Of a stretch of 64,000 bases of DNA, positions 1-9,996 are shown piece by piece (positions within the stretch are counted from its first letter, which is position 1; the number at the start of each line of letters is the position of its first letter). The stretch lies in assembly GCA_009772935.1 (NCBI GenBank), contig WOUR01000013.1, positions 62,001-126,000 on the forward strand, given 5' to 3'. Origin of the DNA: Rhodospirillaceae bacterium. GTDB taxonomy: Bacteria; Pseudomonadota; Alphaproteobacteria; Reyranellales; Reyranellaceae. The notes beneath the pieces were generated by a model. The model had not been told where the DNA came from. It ran no database searches and saw only the letters and a program-made list of their open reading frames with translations. Made by a program: the position numbers and the translations under genes.

Positions 1-1244
<1,244 letters not shown>

Positions 1245-1262
1245 GCACGCTATTAGGGCGGC

Positions 1263-2027
1263 ATGGGACGCGCATCGAAGGGCCGCGACGTCGACGCCGC
1301 AACGCCGGCGGTCGTCCTCGTGCGCCCGCAACTCGGCGAGAATATCGGCATGGCCGCGCGCGCCATGCTGAACTGCGGCCTGTCGACCCTCAGGCTGGTC
1401 GCGCCACGCGACGGCTGGCCAAACGAGCGGGCGCAGCGGGCCGCCTCGGGTGCCGACATCGTGCTGGAGAAGGCCGAGGTGTTCGACAGCGTGGCCGAGG
1501 CGGTCGCGGACCTCGAACGGGTGGTCGCCACGACGGCACGCAACCGCGAACTGGTCCAGCGCATCGTGACGCCGCGCCAGGCCGCGACCGAGATGCGCGG
1601 CTGGATCGGGCACGGGGAAAGGGTCGGCATCCTGTTCGGGCCCGAGCGGACCGGTCTCGAGAACGACGACATGGTCCATGCCGACACCGCGCTCTCGATC
1701 CCGCTCAATCCGCAATTCTCCTCGCTGAACATGGCGCAGGCGGTGCTGCTGGTGGCCTATGAATGGTCGGCCGCCGGCGACGCGACGCCGGCCGTGCGGC
1801 TGGCCGACCATGCCGCTCGGCCGGCGACCAAAGAGGAGCTGCAGAGCCTGTTCGACCATCTCGAGCGCGCGCTCGACCAGTCGGGTTTCCTGCGGAACAA
1901 GGAGATGCGGCCCTCCATGGTTCTCAATCTCAGGGCGCTGTTGCAGCGCGCCGAGATGACCGAGCAGGAGGCCCGCACCTTCCACGGCGTCATCAAGTTC
2001 CTGTCCAAGAATCAGCACGAGGAATAG
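1263..2027 (+). CDS. trmJ: tRNA/rRNA 2'-O-methyltransferase, TrmJ/LasT (SpoU) type
   Basis: 254 aa. The N-terminal SPOUT core is clear: VVLVRPQLGENIGMAARAM (motif 1, with the Arg/Asn used in 2'-O-methyl transfer), LFGPERTGLENDDM (motif 2) and LSIPLNPQFSSLNMAQAV (motif 3, the trefoil-knot SAM site). A helical C-terminal extension with an alkylated-looking charged tail (to residue 254) matches TrmJ, which methylates the ribose at position 32 of tRNAs. It starts with ATG 18 nt after the MFS stop. The symbol rests on family resemblance; other members of this group act on other tRNA positions, so exact specificity is uncertain. Confidence 0.85.
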   Translation: MGRASKGRDVDAATPAVVLVRPQLGENIGMAARAMLNCGLSTLRLVAPRDGWPNERAQRAASGADIVLEKAEVFDSVAEAVADLERVVATTARNRELVQRIVTPRQAATEMRGWIGHGERVGILFGPERTGLENDDMVHADTALSIPLNPQFSSLNMAQAVLLVAYEWSAAGDATPAVRLADHAARPATKEELQSLFDHLERALDQSGFLRNKEMRPSMVLNLRALLQRAEMTEQEARTFHGVIKFLSKNQHEE

Positions 2028-2029
2028 CC

Positions 2030-2452
2030 ATGTCCACCACTGCCAAGGTCACCTGGGTCGACGGGATGCTGATGGTCGCCGAGGGCGGCACCGGCCACAC
2101 GATCACCATGGACGGCGCCCCCGACATCGGCGGACGCAATCTCGCGTCGAGGCCGATGGAGGTTCTGCTGATGGGCATGGGCGGCTGCACCGCCATCGAC
2201 GTCGTCTCGATGCTGAAGAAGCAGCGCCAGGACATCGAAGGGGTGGAAGTATCTTTGGTTGCCGAGCGGGCCGAGGACCACCCCAAGGTCTACACTTCGG
2301 TGAAGCTGGTCTACACGGTGCGCGGCCGGAATCTCAACAAGGCGCTGGTCGAGCGGGCGGTCAGCCTGTCCGACGAAAAGTACTGTTCGGCCACCGCCAT
2401 GGTGAAGAAATCCGCCGCGGTGACCCACGAAGTGGTGCTGGTGGAGATCTAA
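2030..2452 (+). CDS. OsmC/Ohr family peroxiredoxin-like protein
   Basis: 140 aa, starting at ATG 2030, two bases after the trmJ-like stop, so probably co-transcribed. The OsmC fold signature is present: RPMEVLLMGMGGCTAIDVV carries the first (peroxidatic) Cys at about residue 59, and the second Cys comes in DEKYCSATAMV near residue 124. OsmC proteins reduce organic hydroperoxides through this Cys pair in the cytoplasm. The short spacing in the protein and the YhfA-like pattern suggest the OsmC/YhfA branch rather than Ohr. Substrate is not determined. Confidence 0.85.
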   Translation: MSTTAKVTWVDGMLMVAEGGTGHTITMDGAPDIGGRNLASRPMEVLLMGMGGCTAIDVVSMLKKQRQDIEGVEVSLVAERAEDHPKVYTSVKLVYTVRGRNLNKALVERAVSLSDEKYCSATAMVKKSAAVTHEVVLVEI

Positions 2453-2481
2453 GCCGTTGATCCGAAAGGATTAACGCCCGC

Positions 2482-2509
2482 TTGACTGAGCGGAAACGGC
2501 CAGTATGTT
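2482..2509 (+). promoter_or_regulatory. Candidate sigma-70 promoter of rpsD
   Basis: TTGACT (2482-2487) and TATGTT (2504-2509) are separated by 16 bases and lie about 135 bases before the rpsD start. The leader that follows holds a small hairpin (CCGACA-GACA-TGTCGG, 2562-2577). Position and spacing are right for a housekeeping promoter; no experiment supports it. Confidence 0.55.
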
Positions 2510-2642
2510 CCGCCCTTCTTCCGGAGAACGTGGTTGAGGGCCGTTCGGGCTCTCCTCCCGCCCCGACAGACATGTCGGACCAAGGCCTATCCGGACAACC
2601 GAGCGGACCCGCAAAGCGGGGCGCATAATGATGGAGTGCCGC

Positions 2643-3257
2643 GTGAGCAAGCGCGCGAATTCGAAGTACAAGATCGACCGCCGCCTCAGGGTCAACCTGT
2701 GGGGCCGTCCCAAGAGCCCGCTCAACAAGCGTGAATACGGTCCCGGCCAGCACGGCCAGGGCCGCACCAAGCCGACCGACTACCGCCTGCAGCTCATGGC
2801 GAAGCAGCGCCTGAAGGGTTACTACGGTTCTGTCAGCGAGCGTCAGCTGCGCCGCTATTATGCCGAAGCCGTGCGCCGCAAGGGCGACACCGGCGAGAAT
2901 CTGGTCGAGCTGCTGGAGCGCCGGCTGGACGCGGTGATCTACCGCATGAAGTTCGCCATCACCGTCTTCGCCTCGCGCCAGCTGGTCAGCCACGGCCACG
3001 TCAAGGTCAACGGGCGCCGCGTGAACATTGCGTCGTACCAGGTGAAGGACAACGACGTGATCGAGCTGACATCCAAGGCCAGCCAGATGGAGCGGGTCCT
3101 CGAGGCCACGCAGACCGCCGAGCGCGACGTGCCGGAGTACGTCACGGTCGACCACAAGGACATGAAGGGCACCTACGTCCGCGGCCCGAAGCTCGCCGAC
3201 GTGCCGTACCCGGTCCAGATGGAGCCCTCGCTGGTCGTCGAGTACTACAGCCGCTGA
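2643..3257 (+). CDS. rpsD: 30S ribosomal protein S4
   Basis: 204 aa from GTG 2643. This start is chosen over ATG 2628/2631 because GGAG (2633-2636) sits 6 bases before it and because S4 proteins begin close to (M)SKR. S4 binds 16S rRNA and nucleates assembly of the 30S body. Conserved blocks include [20 protein letters not shown] near the N-terminus and the S4 RNA-binding domain ([20 protein letters not shown]...[17 protein letters not shown]). The gene is monocistronic: it has its own promoter and a strong terminator, unlike the enterobacterial alpha operon, which is normal for alphaproteobacteria. Confidence 0.97.
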   Translation: MSKRANSKYKIDRRLRVNLWGRPKSPLNKREYGPGQHGQGRTKPTDYRLQLMAKQRLKGYYGSVSERQLRRYYAEAVRRKGDTGENLVELLERRLDAVIYRMKFAITVFASRQLVSHGHVKVNGRRVNIASYQVKDNDVIELTSKASQMERVLEATQTAERDVPEYVTVDHKDMKGTYVRGPKLADVPYPVQMEPSLVVEYYSR

Positions 3258-3280
3258 TCGGCCGACCCTGGAAATGACGA

Positions 3281-3309
3281 AAAACCCGCCCGTCTGTGGC
3301 GGGTTTTTT
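3281..3309 (+). terminator. Rho-independent terminator after rpsD
   Basis: CCCGCC (3285-3290), a 7-base loop, GGCGGG (3298-3303), then six T. An A run precedes the stem. It closes the rpsD transcript 24 bases after the stop codon. Confidence 0.9.
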
Positions 3310-3403
3310 GCATCAAGATTCCGATAGCGACAGTGTTTCCGGCTATCGCCGGGCGGTGGGGGGGCTATAATCCCGCTGGGGCTTGGGGACTGGAGTCTTG
3401 GGA

Positions 3404-4645
3404 ATGGGATTCGTCCGTGCGGCGGTCTTCGTCTCGATCGTTGCGATCGGCGGAGCGGCCTACATTTACCGCGATGATGTGATGCGGCAGGTCGGCCCTT
3501 ATATCGGCATGGGGACGGCGGCCAAAACGGCCGAGGCCCAGGCGAGCCCCGCCGCGGGTGCGCAGCCGCAGGGCCGCCGTGGTCGCGCCAATCCCGGAGG
3601 CGCGGTACCGGTGGTGGTCATGCCGGTCACGCGCGAGGCCATGCCCGTCGTGGTCGATGCCGTCGGGACGGTGCAGTCGATCGCCTCTGTCCAGATCAAG
3701 CCCCGGATGGACAGCCAGATCATGAAGGTGAATGTCGAGGAGGGCGCTCTCGTGAAGGAGGGCGATATCCTCTTCGAACTCGATGCGCGCAGCCTGAAGG
3801 CGCAGCTCGGCCAGATCGAGGCGCAGATACGCAAGGATCAGGCGCAGGTCGTGCAGGCCCGGCGCGACTTGCAGCGCAACGAGGAACTCCTGGCGAAGAA
3901 CGCCGGCACCGTGGTGCAGCGCGACAATGCCGGCACCGCCCTGAAGGCTGCCGAAGCGCAACTCGAGGCCGACGAGGCCAACAAGGCCAGCGTCCAGACC
4001 CTTCTCACTTTCACCGAGATCCGGGCCCCGGTTTCGGGGCGCATCGGCTCGATCGCCAACAAAGCAGGAGCCGTCGTTCGCACTGGCGACAACTCGGCCA
4101 CCAGCACCCTGGCTACGATCAACCAGATCGATCCGATCTATGTCACGTTTGCCATCCCGCAGATCATCCTGCCGGATCTGCGCGCCGCGATGGCCAAGGG
4201 CCCGGTTACGGTCACCGCCATCATCGACGACTCCAAGAAGCAGTCCGGCGAGATGGCCTTCATCGAGAATACCGTCGATCCGAATACCGGAACGGTGACG
4301 GCGAAGGCGCGCATCGGCAATGCCAACGAGCTGTTGTGGCCGGGCCAGTTCGTCAAGGTGGAGATCGTGCTCGGCATCGAGTCCAATGCGATCTCGGTCC
4401 CGGCGAGTGCCGTCCAGCTCGGTTCGCAGGGACCGTTCGTTTTCGTGATCAAGGACGGCGTGGCCGAACTCAGGCAGGTCGTCGTCAAGCGCACGCAGGA
4501 CGGTCGGGCCGTGATCGGCAAGGGCGTCGAAAGCGGGGAGCAGGTGGTGGTCGATGGCCAGCTCCGGCTGGTCCAGGGTGCATCGGTGACGATCCGGCCA
4601 CCGACGGTGGATCCAAACCGGCCCGCGGCGCCACCGCGCGGATAG
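3404..4645 (+). CDS. RND efflux periplasmic adaptor (membrane fusion protein)
   Basis: 413 aa from ATG 3404, which has GGAG 8 bases upstream; TTG codons at 3383 and 3398 are worse placed. One N-terminal membrane anchor (about residues 3-20) is followed by a Gly/Ala-rich linker. Then come the biotinyl-lipoyl-like half motifs (VQIKPRMDSQIMKVNVEEGALVKEGD), an alpha-helical hairpin (about 115-195), the second lipoyl half (FTEIRAPVSGRIG) and the beta-barrel with its usual ending (DPNTGTVTAKARIGN...LWPGQFVKV). It links the RND pump encoded next to an outer-membrane channel; no TolC-like gene is nearby. The MdtA/MexH-like subfamily is the best fit. Confidence 0.93.
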   Translation: MGFVRAAVFVSIVAIGGAAYIYRDDVMRQVGPYIGMGTAAKTAEAQASPAAGAQPQGRRGRANPGGAVPVVVMPVTREAMPVVVDAVGTVQSIASVQIKPRMDSQIMKVNVEEGALVKEGDILFELDARSLKAQLGQIEAQIRKDQAQVVQARRDLQRNEELLAKNAGTVVQRDNAGTALKAAEAQLEADEANKASVQTLLTFTEIRAPVSGRIGSIANKAGAVVRTGDNSATSTLATINQIDPIYVTFAIPQIILPDLRAAMAKGPVTVTAIIDDSKKQSGEMAFIENTVDPNTGTVTAKARIGNANELLWPGQFVKVEIVLGIESNAISVPASAVQLGSQGPFVFVIKDGVAELRQVVVKRTQDGRAVIGKGVESGEQVVVDGQLRLVQGASVTIRPPTVDPNRPAAPPRG

Positions 4646-4667
4646 CCGATCCAAGCGGAGGCGGGAC

Positions 4668-7600
4668 GTGAACATCTCTGAACTTTGTATCCGCCGTCCG
4701 GTGATGACCATCCTGTTGATGGCATCGTTCGTGATCGGCGGCATATTCGCCTACAAGCAACTCCCGGTCGCCGCCATCCCGCGCGTCGAGTTCCCGACCA
4801 TCCAGGTCACCGCGCAGCTTCCCGGCGCCAGCCCCGAAACGATGGCGTCATCGGTCGCCTCGATCCTCGAGCGCCAGTTCTCGACGATCGCCGGCGTGAC
4901 CACGATGACATCGACGTCCTCGCTGGGGAACACCTCGATCGTCCTCCAGTTCGACCTGAACCGGAACATCGACGGCGCGGCCCTCGACGTCCAGTCGGCG
5001 ATCTCCTCGGCCATGCGGCGGCTACCGCCCGAGATGACGACCCCGCCGAGCTTTCGCAAGGTCAATCCGGCGGACTGGGCGGTGATGTTCCTCGCGCTCA
5101 AGTCGAACCAGGCCCGTCTCTCGGACGTCGATGCCTTCGTCAACCGGGCGATCATGCCGCGCGTGTCGACGCTGCCGGGCGTGGCGCAGGTCCTGATCTT
5201 CGGCTCGCAGAAGTTCGCCGTGCGCGTCCGCGCCGACCTCGACCAGCTCGCGGTTCGCGGGCTGACCTTGCAGGAACTGCAGGCCGCCGTCGTCAACGCC
5301 AACTCGAGCAAACCGGTCGGTTCGATCGCGGACCAGAAGCAGAACGCCATTCTCGAGGCGACGGGGCCAATCAACAAGGCCGCGGACTACATGCCGGTGA
5401 TCGTCACCTGGCAGAACGGAGCGCCGGTGCGCATCTCCGATGTGGCGACGGCCATCGACAGCGTCGAGAACGACAAGGTGGCGAGCTGGCTCGATGGCAC
5501 CCGCGCCATCGTGATGGGCGTCTATCGCCAGCCCGACGCCAATACGGTCGAGGTGGTCGATCGGGTGAAGGCGATCATCCCGCAGATCCAGGCCGAACTG
5601 CCGGCCGGGGTCGAGATTCACCTGTTGGCCGACCGGTCGAAGCCGATCCGCGAAGCCATCGACGACGTCGAGTTCACGCTGGCGCTTGCTGCCATCCTGG
5701 TGATCATCGCGATCTATTTCTTCCTGCGCAGCTTCCGCGCGACCATGATTCCGGCAATCGCGCTGCCGATCTCGATTATCGGCACCTTCGCCGGCATGTA
5801 TCTCTGCGGCCATTCGATCGACAACATATCCCTGCTGGCGTTGACCCTGGCCGTCGGCTTCGTGGTCGACGACGCCATCGTCATGCTGGAGAACATTGTC
5901 CGCCACATCGAGGCCGGCGAGAAGCCGATGGAAGCTGCGCTCAAGGGCTCGCGGGAAGTAGGCTTCACGATCATCTCCATGACGCTGTCCCTGGTCGCCG
6001 TTTTCATCCCCGTCCTTTTCATGGGCGGTGTCGTCGGCCGCATGTTCAACGAGTTCGGCCTGGTCATCGCCTTCGCCATCCTGATCTCGGGTGTCGTGTC
6101 GCTGACCCTGACGCCGATGCTCTGTTCGCGCTGGCTGAAGCCCATCGACCATCACGAGAAGCACAATGTGCTGCTGCGCAGTTTCGAGTGGGGCTTCACG
6201 AAAATCACCAATGGCTATGGCTGGGCGTTGCGGCACACGGTCCGATATCCCCGCCTGGTGCTCGCGATCACCCTTGGAACGTTCGTCGCCACGGCGGTTC
6301 TCTTCCAGGCAATCCCGAAGGGCTTCTTCCCGTCGGAGGATATCGGGCAGATCCAGGGCTCTACGATCGGGCCGGACGACGCGTCCTTCGACGCGATGGT
6401 GGCCCGGCAATCGGCGCTGGCCGAGGTCATCAGGCGCGACCCCGACGTGGCCTCTGTCGTATCGACAGTCGGTGGCGGCAACGCCGCGGCCACGGTGAAT
6501 TCCGGACGCATTTTCATCATGCTGCGCGACAAGCCGGAGCGTACGGACAGCGCCCAGCAGGTCATCGCCCGACTGCGCCGATCGACGGCGGCCGTGCCGG
6601 GCATCAACGTGTATTTCCAGGCCGCCCAGTCGATCAACATCGGCACGACGCAGAGCCGCGCGCAATATCAGTTCGGCATGCGGTCGAGCGATCTCAATCT
6701 GCTGCGCGAGTATGCTCCACTGATGGAGGCGAGGATGCGCCGCATCCCCTCGATCCTCGACGTCAACTCCGACCTGCAGGTGCGGGCCTGCTCGGCCATG
6801 ATCGACATCGATCGCGACATCGCCTCGCGCCTCGGCGTGTCGGTCGACCAGATCCGCCTGCTCCTCTACTCGGCGTTCGGCTCGCGTCAGGTGTCGACCA
6901 TCTACGCGTCGGACGACACCTATCAGGTGATCCTGGAGGCGGATCCGAAGTACGGGGACGCCGGCGACATCCTGCGCCGACTGCAGGTCCGCACCCCCAA
7001 TGGCGGCCTCGTGCCGCTCGACACGTTGGCCAAGCGCATCGACAAGCCGACCTCGCTGACCGTCAACCACATCGCCCAGCTGCCGTCCGTCATGATCTCC
7101 TTCAACCTCGCACCGGGGGTGGCGCTCGGCGACGCGGTGCGGGACATCCAGGCGGCTGCGGCGGAGGTCGGCCTGCCGGCCACCATCACCACCAGCTTCG
7201 AGGGCAGCGCCCAGGTCTTCCAGCAGGCCGTCGCCAACCAGGGCCTGCTGCTGCTGGCGGCGGTGCTGGTCATCTACATCATCCTGGGAATCCTCTACGA
7301 GAGCTTCATCCATCCGCTGACGATCCTGTCGGGCCTGCCGTCGGCCGGCATCGGCGCCCTGGCGACCCTGATGCTGTTCGGCATGGACCTGTCGGTCATC
7401 GCCATGATCGGCGTGGTGATGCTGATCGGCATCGTGAAGAAGAACGCCATCATGATGGTCGACTTCGCGATCGAACGGCGCGGGCAGGGCGCCGATGCCG
7501 AGACTGCGATCGTGGAGGCGGCCCTGCTGCGCTTCCGGCCTATCATGATGACGACCGTCTGCGCCCTGCTCGGCGCCCTGCCGATCGCCGTGGGCCATGG

Positions 7601-7793
7601 CGCCGGCGCCGAGTTGCGCCAGCCGCTGGGCATCACCGTGGTCGGCGGCCTGATGGTGTCGCAGCTCCTGACGCTGTTCATCACGCCCGTCGTGTACATG
7701 TGGTTCGACAAGCTCACCGGCATGAAGTTCAGCCCCGGCTGGGCTAGGCGCTGGCGCACCAAGGGCCAGACGCCGCCGGCGCCGGCCGAATAG
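4668..7793 (+). CDS. RND family multidrug efflux permease (AcrB/MdtB-like)
   Basis: 1041 aa, the normal RND pump length, from GTG 4668 with GGAGG 6-7 bases upstream and only 22 bases after the adaptor gene. The N-terminus (ELCIRRPVMTILLMASFVIGG) is the first of twelve helices. The TM4 motif VGFVVDDAIVMLENIVRHIE carries the paired Asp residues of proton relay. Two large periplasmic loops and the second repeat of six helices (from about residue 865, ending in a FxxLxLxxxVYxWF-like pattern) are intact. With the preceding adaptor it forms an inner-membrane proton-driven exporter. The family (HAE-1) exports hydrophobic drugs, but substrates cannot be read from sequence. Confidence 0.95.
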   Translation: MNISELCIRRPVMTILLMASFVIGGIFAYKQLPVAAIPRVEFPTIQVTAQLPGASPETMASSVASILERQFSTIAGVTTMTSTSSLGNTSIVLQFDLNRNIDGAALDVQSAISSAMRRLPPEMTTPPSFRKVNPADWAVMFLALKSNQARLSDVDAFVNRAIMPRVSTLPGVAQVLIFGSQKFAVRVRADLDQLAVRGLTLQELQAAVVNANSSKPVGSIADQKQNAILEATGPINKAADYMPVIVTWQNGAPVRISDVATAIDSVENDKVASWLDGTRAIVMGVYRQPDANTVEVVDRVKAIIPQIQAELPAGVEIHLLADRSKPIREAIDDVEFTLALAAILVIIAIYFFLRSFRATMIPAIALPISIIGTFAGMYLCGHSIDNISLLALTLAVGFVVDDAIVMLENIVRHIEAGEKPMEAALKGSREVGFTIISMTLSLVAVFIPVLFMGGVVGRMFNEFGLVIAFAILISGVVSLTLTPMLCSRWLKPIDHHEKHNVLLRSFEWGFTKITNGYGWALRHTVRYPRLVLAITLGTFVATAVLFQAIPKGFFPSEDIGQIQGSTIGPDDASFDAMVARQSALAEVIRRDPDVASVVSTVGGGNAAATVNSGRIFIMLRDKPERTDSAQQVIARLRRSTAAVPGINVYFQAAQSINIGTTQSRAQYQFGMRSSDLNLLREYAPLMEARMRRIPSILDVNSDLQVRACSAMIDIDRDIASRLGVSVDQIRLLLYSAFGSRQVSTIYASDDTYQVILEADPKYGDAGDILRRLQVRTPNGGLVPLDTLAKRIDKPTSLTVNHIAQLPSVMISFNLAPGVALGDAVRDIQAAAAEVGLPATITTSFEGSAQVFQQAVANQGLLLLAAVLVIYIILGILYESFIHPLTILSGLPSAGIGALATLMLFGMDLSVIAMIGVVMLIGIVKKNAIMMVDFAIERRGQGADAETAIVEAALLRFRPIMMTTVCALLGALPIAVGHGAGAELRQPLGITVVGGLMVSQLLTLFITPVVYMWFDKLTGMKFSPGWARRWRTKGQTPPAPAE

Positions 7794-7803
7794 CCGCTGT
7801 CGT

Positions 7804-7880
7804 CCTGAGCACAGCGAAGGACCTTACATGGCGGCCAGACGATTGCGTGGCGAATGGGAGATCCTTCGCTCCGCTCCAGG
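7804..7880. repeat. Short palindromic element (related to the 29.9 kb element)
   Basis: CCTGAGCACAGCGAAGGACC (7804-7823) and GATCCTTCGCTCCGCTCCAGG (7860-7880) are imperfect inverted repeats around a 36-base centre, in the gap between the RND pump and the amidase. A GC-rich hairpin (GGGCGGGG/CCCCGCCC) follows immediately and may serve as a terminator. The arms contain the same GCGAAGGACC-type core as the inverted repeats at 29908-30293. Confidence 0.6.
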
Positions 7881-7924
7881 GCGGGGGGTACCCCGCCCGC
7901 GATGACTTGAGAGGGTAGCGTTCC

Positions 7925-9106
7925 ATGACTGACGAAATCGGCGCCTTCGTTCCCGGCCCGCGGGTTCATGTCGAGGGCCGTGCCGAAGGCCCGCTATCGG
8001 GCCTCACCTTCGCGGCCAAGGATCTCTTCGACGTGGCGGGCGTGCCGACCGGCGGCGGCAACCACGACTGGCCGGCAGGGCGGCCGATTCCGGATAGGCA
8101 CGCCTGGGCGGTGCAGACTCTGCTCGATGCCGGTGCCACCCTGATCGGCAAGACCATCACGGACGAGGTGTCGCTCGGCATCCTGGGCGAGAACGCGTTC
8201 GACGGCACCCCGAAGAACGTGCGCGCGCCCGGTCGCGTGCCGGGCGGCTCGTCCTCGGGCTCGGCCGCTGCGGTGGCGGCCGGTATCTGCGACACCGCGC
8301 TTGGCACCGACACCGGCGGTTCGGTGCGCGTCCCGTCGAGCTTCTGCGGCCTCTATGGCATCCGTCCGACCCACGGCAGGATCGACGTCACGGGCATGCT
8401 GCCGCAGGCGCCGACCTCCGATACGACAGGATGGTTTGCGCGCGGCGCCGGGACCTTCGCACGCGTGTGCGCCGTGATGCTGGGCGAGGAGATTCCGACG
8501 GCCCTGCCGTCGAAGCTCATCATCGCGGTCGATGCGTTCGGTTTCGCCGATGCGGACACCTCCGAGGCGCTGCAGCCCATGGTGAGGAAGCTCGCGACGC
8601 TCATCGGTTCGAGCCGCGAGGAGATCATGGCGCCGCAGGGCCTGTCGGTGTGGGCCCGCGCGCAGCGCACGCTGCAGCCGGCCGAGGCCTATGCGACGTT
8701 CAAGCCGTGGCTGGACGAACGCAATCCGCGCTTCGCCTTCTCGGTCGCCAAGGCGCTGGTCACCGGCTCGATGATTCCCGAGGGCGAGAAGGTCTGGGCC
8801 AACCTGATGCGCCAGGAAGCGCGCAGCCGCATGAAATACCTGCTGCCGCCGGGCACGATCCTCTGCCTGCCGACCACGCCGTTCCCCGCGCCGAAGGTCG
8901 GCCTGCCGCTCTCCGTGCTGGATCCATTGCGCGACCGCATCACCTGCCTCTGCGCGCAGGGCGGGCTCGCGGGCTTTCCGCAGGTCAATCTCCCCGGTGC
9001 CACGACGGTTGACGGTCTGCCGGTCGGCCTGTCCATCATCGGTCCGCGCGGCAGCGATGTGACCTTGGCCGCCGTGGCGCGGGCGATGGAGAAGACGGCA
9101 GGCTGA
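7925..9106 (+). CDS. Amidase (amidase signature family, AMI1-like)
   Basis: 393 aa. The amidase-signature triad is visible: Lys in [11 protein letters not shown] (about residue 35), Ser in [15 protein letters not shown] (about 107) and the nucleophile Ser in [14 protein letters not shown] (about 131). These enzymes hydrolyse amides to acid plus ammonia in the cytoplasm. The [10 protein letters not shown] block and compact length resemble the AMI1/indole-acetamide hydrolase branch more than GatA. It heads a cluster with an AtzH/HpxZ-like protein and an amidohydrolase, so a role in breaking down an N-containing compound (ureide or amide) is likely but unproven. Confidence 0.88.
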   Translation: MTDEIGAFVPGPRVHVEGRAEGPLSGLTFAAKDLFDVAGVPTGGGNHDWPAGRPIPDRHAWAVQTLLDAGATLIGKTITDEVSLGILGENAFDGTPKNVRAPGRVPGGSSSGSAAAVAAGICDTALGTDTGGSVRVPSSFCGLYGIRPTHGRIDVTGMLPQAPTSDTTGWFARGAGTFARVCAVMLGEEIPTALPSKLIIAVDAFGFADADTSEALQPMVRKLATLIGSSREEIMAPQGLSVWARAQRTLQPAEAYATFKPWLDERNPRFAFSVAKALVTGSMIPEGEKVWANLMRQEARSRMKYLLPPGTILCLPTTPFPAPKVGLPLSVLDPLRDRITCLCAQGGLAGFPQVNLPGATTVDGLPVGLSIIGPRGSDVTLAAVARAMEKTAG

Positions 9107-9137
9107 TCGGTCGGTGCCGCAGGCCTCGGGAGGGCAT

Positions 9138-9566
9138 TTGGCGACCGAGAAACAGAGGATGCTGGCGGGCGAGCTCTACGTGGCGACGGGTGAGGAGCTT
9201 GCCGCCGACGCGCGTCGCGTCGCCGGATGGATGGACCGCTACAACGCCTCGATCGCCGTCACGCAGCGGGACCATGCGGCCCTGCTGCGGGAGATGCTCG
9301 CCGAAGTGGGCGAGGGCGCCTATATCCCGCCGCCCTTCCATTGCGACTACGGCTACAACATCAGCCTCGGCAGGGGCGTTTTCCTCAACATCAATGAGTT
9401 CGGGCGTCCCGTGACCATCGGTGCCAATGTCTGGATCGGCGGCGGCGCCATCGTGCTGCCCGGTGTCAGCATCGGCGACGGCGCGATCGTGGGCGCAGGC
9501 GCCGTCCTCACCCGAGGCGTGTCGGCAGGTGCTACCGTCGTGGGAAATCCAGCAAGAGCGAGGTGA
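9138..9566 (+). CDS. Maltose/galactoside O-acetyltransferase-like protein with an internal deletion
   Basis: 142 aa from TTG 9138, chosen because GGGAGG lies just upstream and because family members begin (M)xTEKxKMLAGELY; GTG 9114 is possible. The N-terminal Maa/NodL cap and the end of the left-handed beta-helix ([20 protein letters not shown]...VVGNPARAR) are intact. The family is usually about 180-190 aa. Here about 40 residues are absent: FLNINE runs directly into FGRPVTIG, skipping the coils that normally carry the catalytic His (in a YTATHP-like stretch). The frame is preserved. The product is therefore probably catalytically dead, unless the gap is an assembly error. Confidence 0.75.
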   Translation: MATEKQRMLAGELYVATGEELAADARRVAGWMDRYNASIAVTQRDHAALLREMLAEVGEGAYIPPPFHCDYGYNISLGRGVFLNINEFGRPVTIGANVWIGGGAIVLPGVSIGDGAIVGAGAVLTRGVSAGATVVGNPARAR

Positions 9567-9973
9567 GCGTGACGGATCTGACGCCGAATATTCCCGAAAT
9601 CGTGGCCGAGGTGCGCGAGTTGTTCGAGCGCTACGAGCAGGCGTTGATCGACAAGAATGTCGAGGTGCTCGATGCCACCTTCTGGAACAGTCCTCACACG
9701 ATCCGCCTCGCCAACAACGAACACGGCTACGGCTTCGACCGCATCCACGCCTTTCGTATCGCCCGCCCGCCGGGGCCCGGCACCAAGGAGAAGCGGCTGC
9801 GGCTCGACATCGTCACCCTGGGCCGCGACATCGCGACGGTCTCGCTGGTCTACAAGGTGCGCGGCAAGGAGATGACCGGCCGGCAGACGCAGACCTGGGT
9901 GCGCCTGCCCGACGTCGGCTGGAAGGTCGTCCATGCCCACGTCTCCATGATTGCCGAAGAGCCGATCCACTAA
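9563..9973 (+). CDS. AtzH/HpxZ-like protein (DUF3225, NTF2-like fold)
   Basis: 136 aa. The start GTG 9563 overlaps the previous stop (GTGA); GTG 9569 is equally possible and has a better-placed GAGG. The sequence ([40 protein letters not shown], then [18 protein letters not shown]) matches small NTF2-like proteins found beside amidases in oxalurate (hpx) and cyanuric acid/biuret (atz) pathways, where they accompany or stabilise the amidase. Here too an amidase lies 0.5 kb upstream in the same direction. Its biochemical role is not settled even in the family. Confidence 0.8.
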   Translation: MSVTDLTPNIPEIVAEVRELFERYEQALIDKNVEVLDATFWNSPHTIRLANNEHGYGFDRIHAFRIARPPGPGTKEKRLRLDIVTLGRDIATVSLVYKVRGKEMTGRQTQTWVRLPDVGWKVVHAHVSMIAEEPIH

Positions 9974-9996
9974 GAATGCCGACGACGGAGGAAACG

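Noticed and set aside
5022..7598. 858-codon antisense frame over the RND pump
   Set aside because: Same shadow signature; no start signal or domain.
4685..7747. Long alternative frame inside the RND pump gene
   Set aside because: Arg/Gly/Pro/His-rich translation without motifs; the RND frame explains the region fully.
9421..9996. Longer N-terminus for the amidohydrolase
   Set aside because: The upstream frame lies over two other genes and is Arg-rich; ATG 9997 has a strong ribosome site and matches family length.
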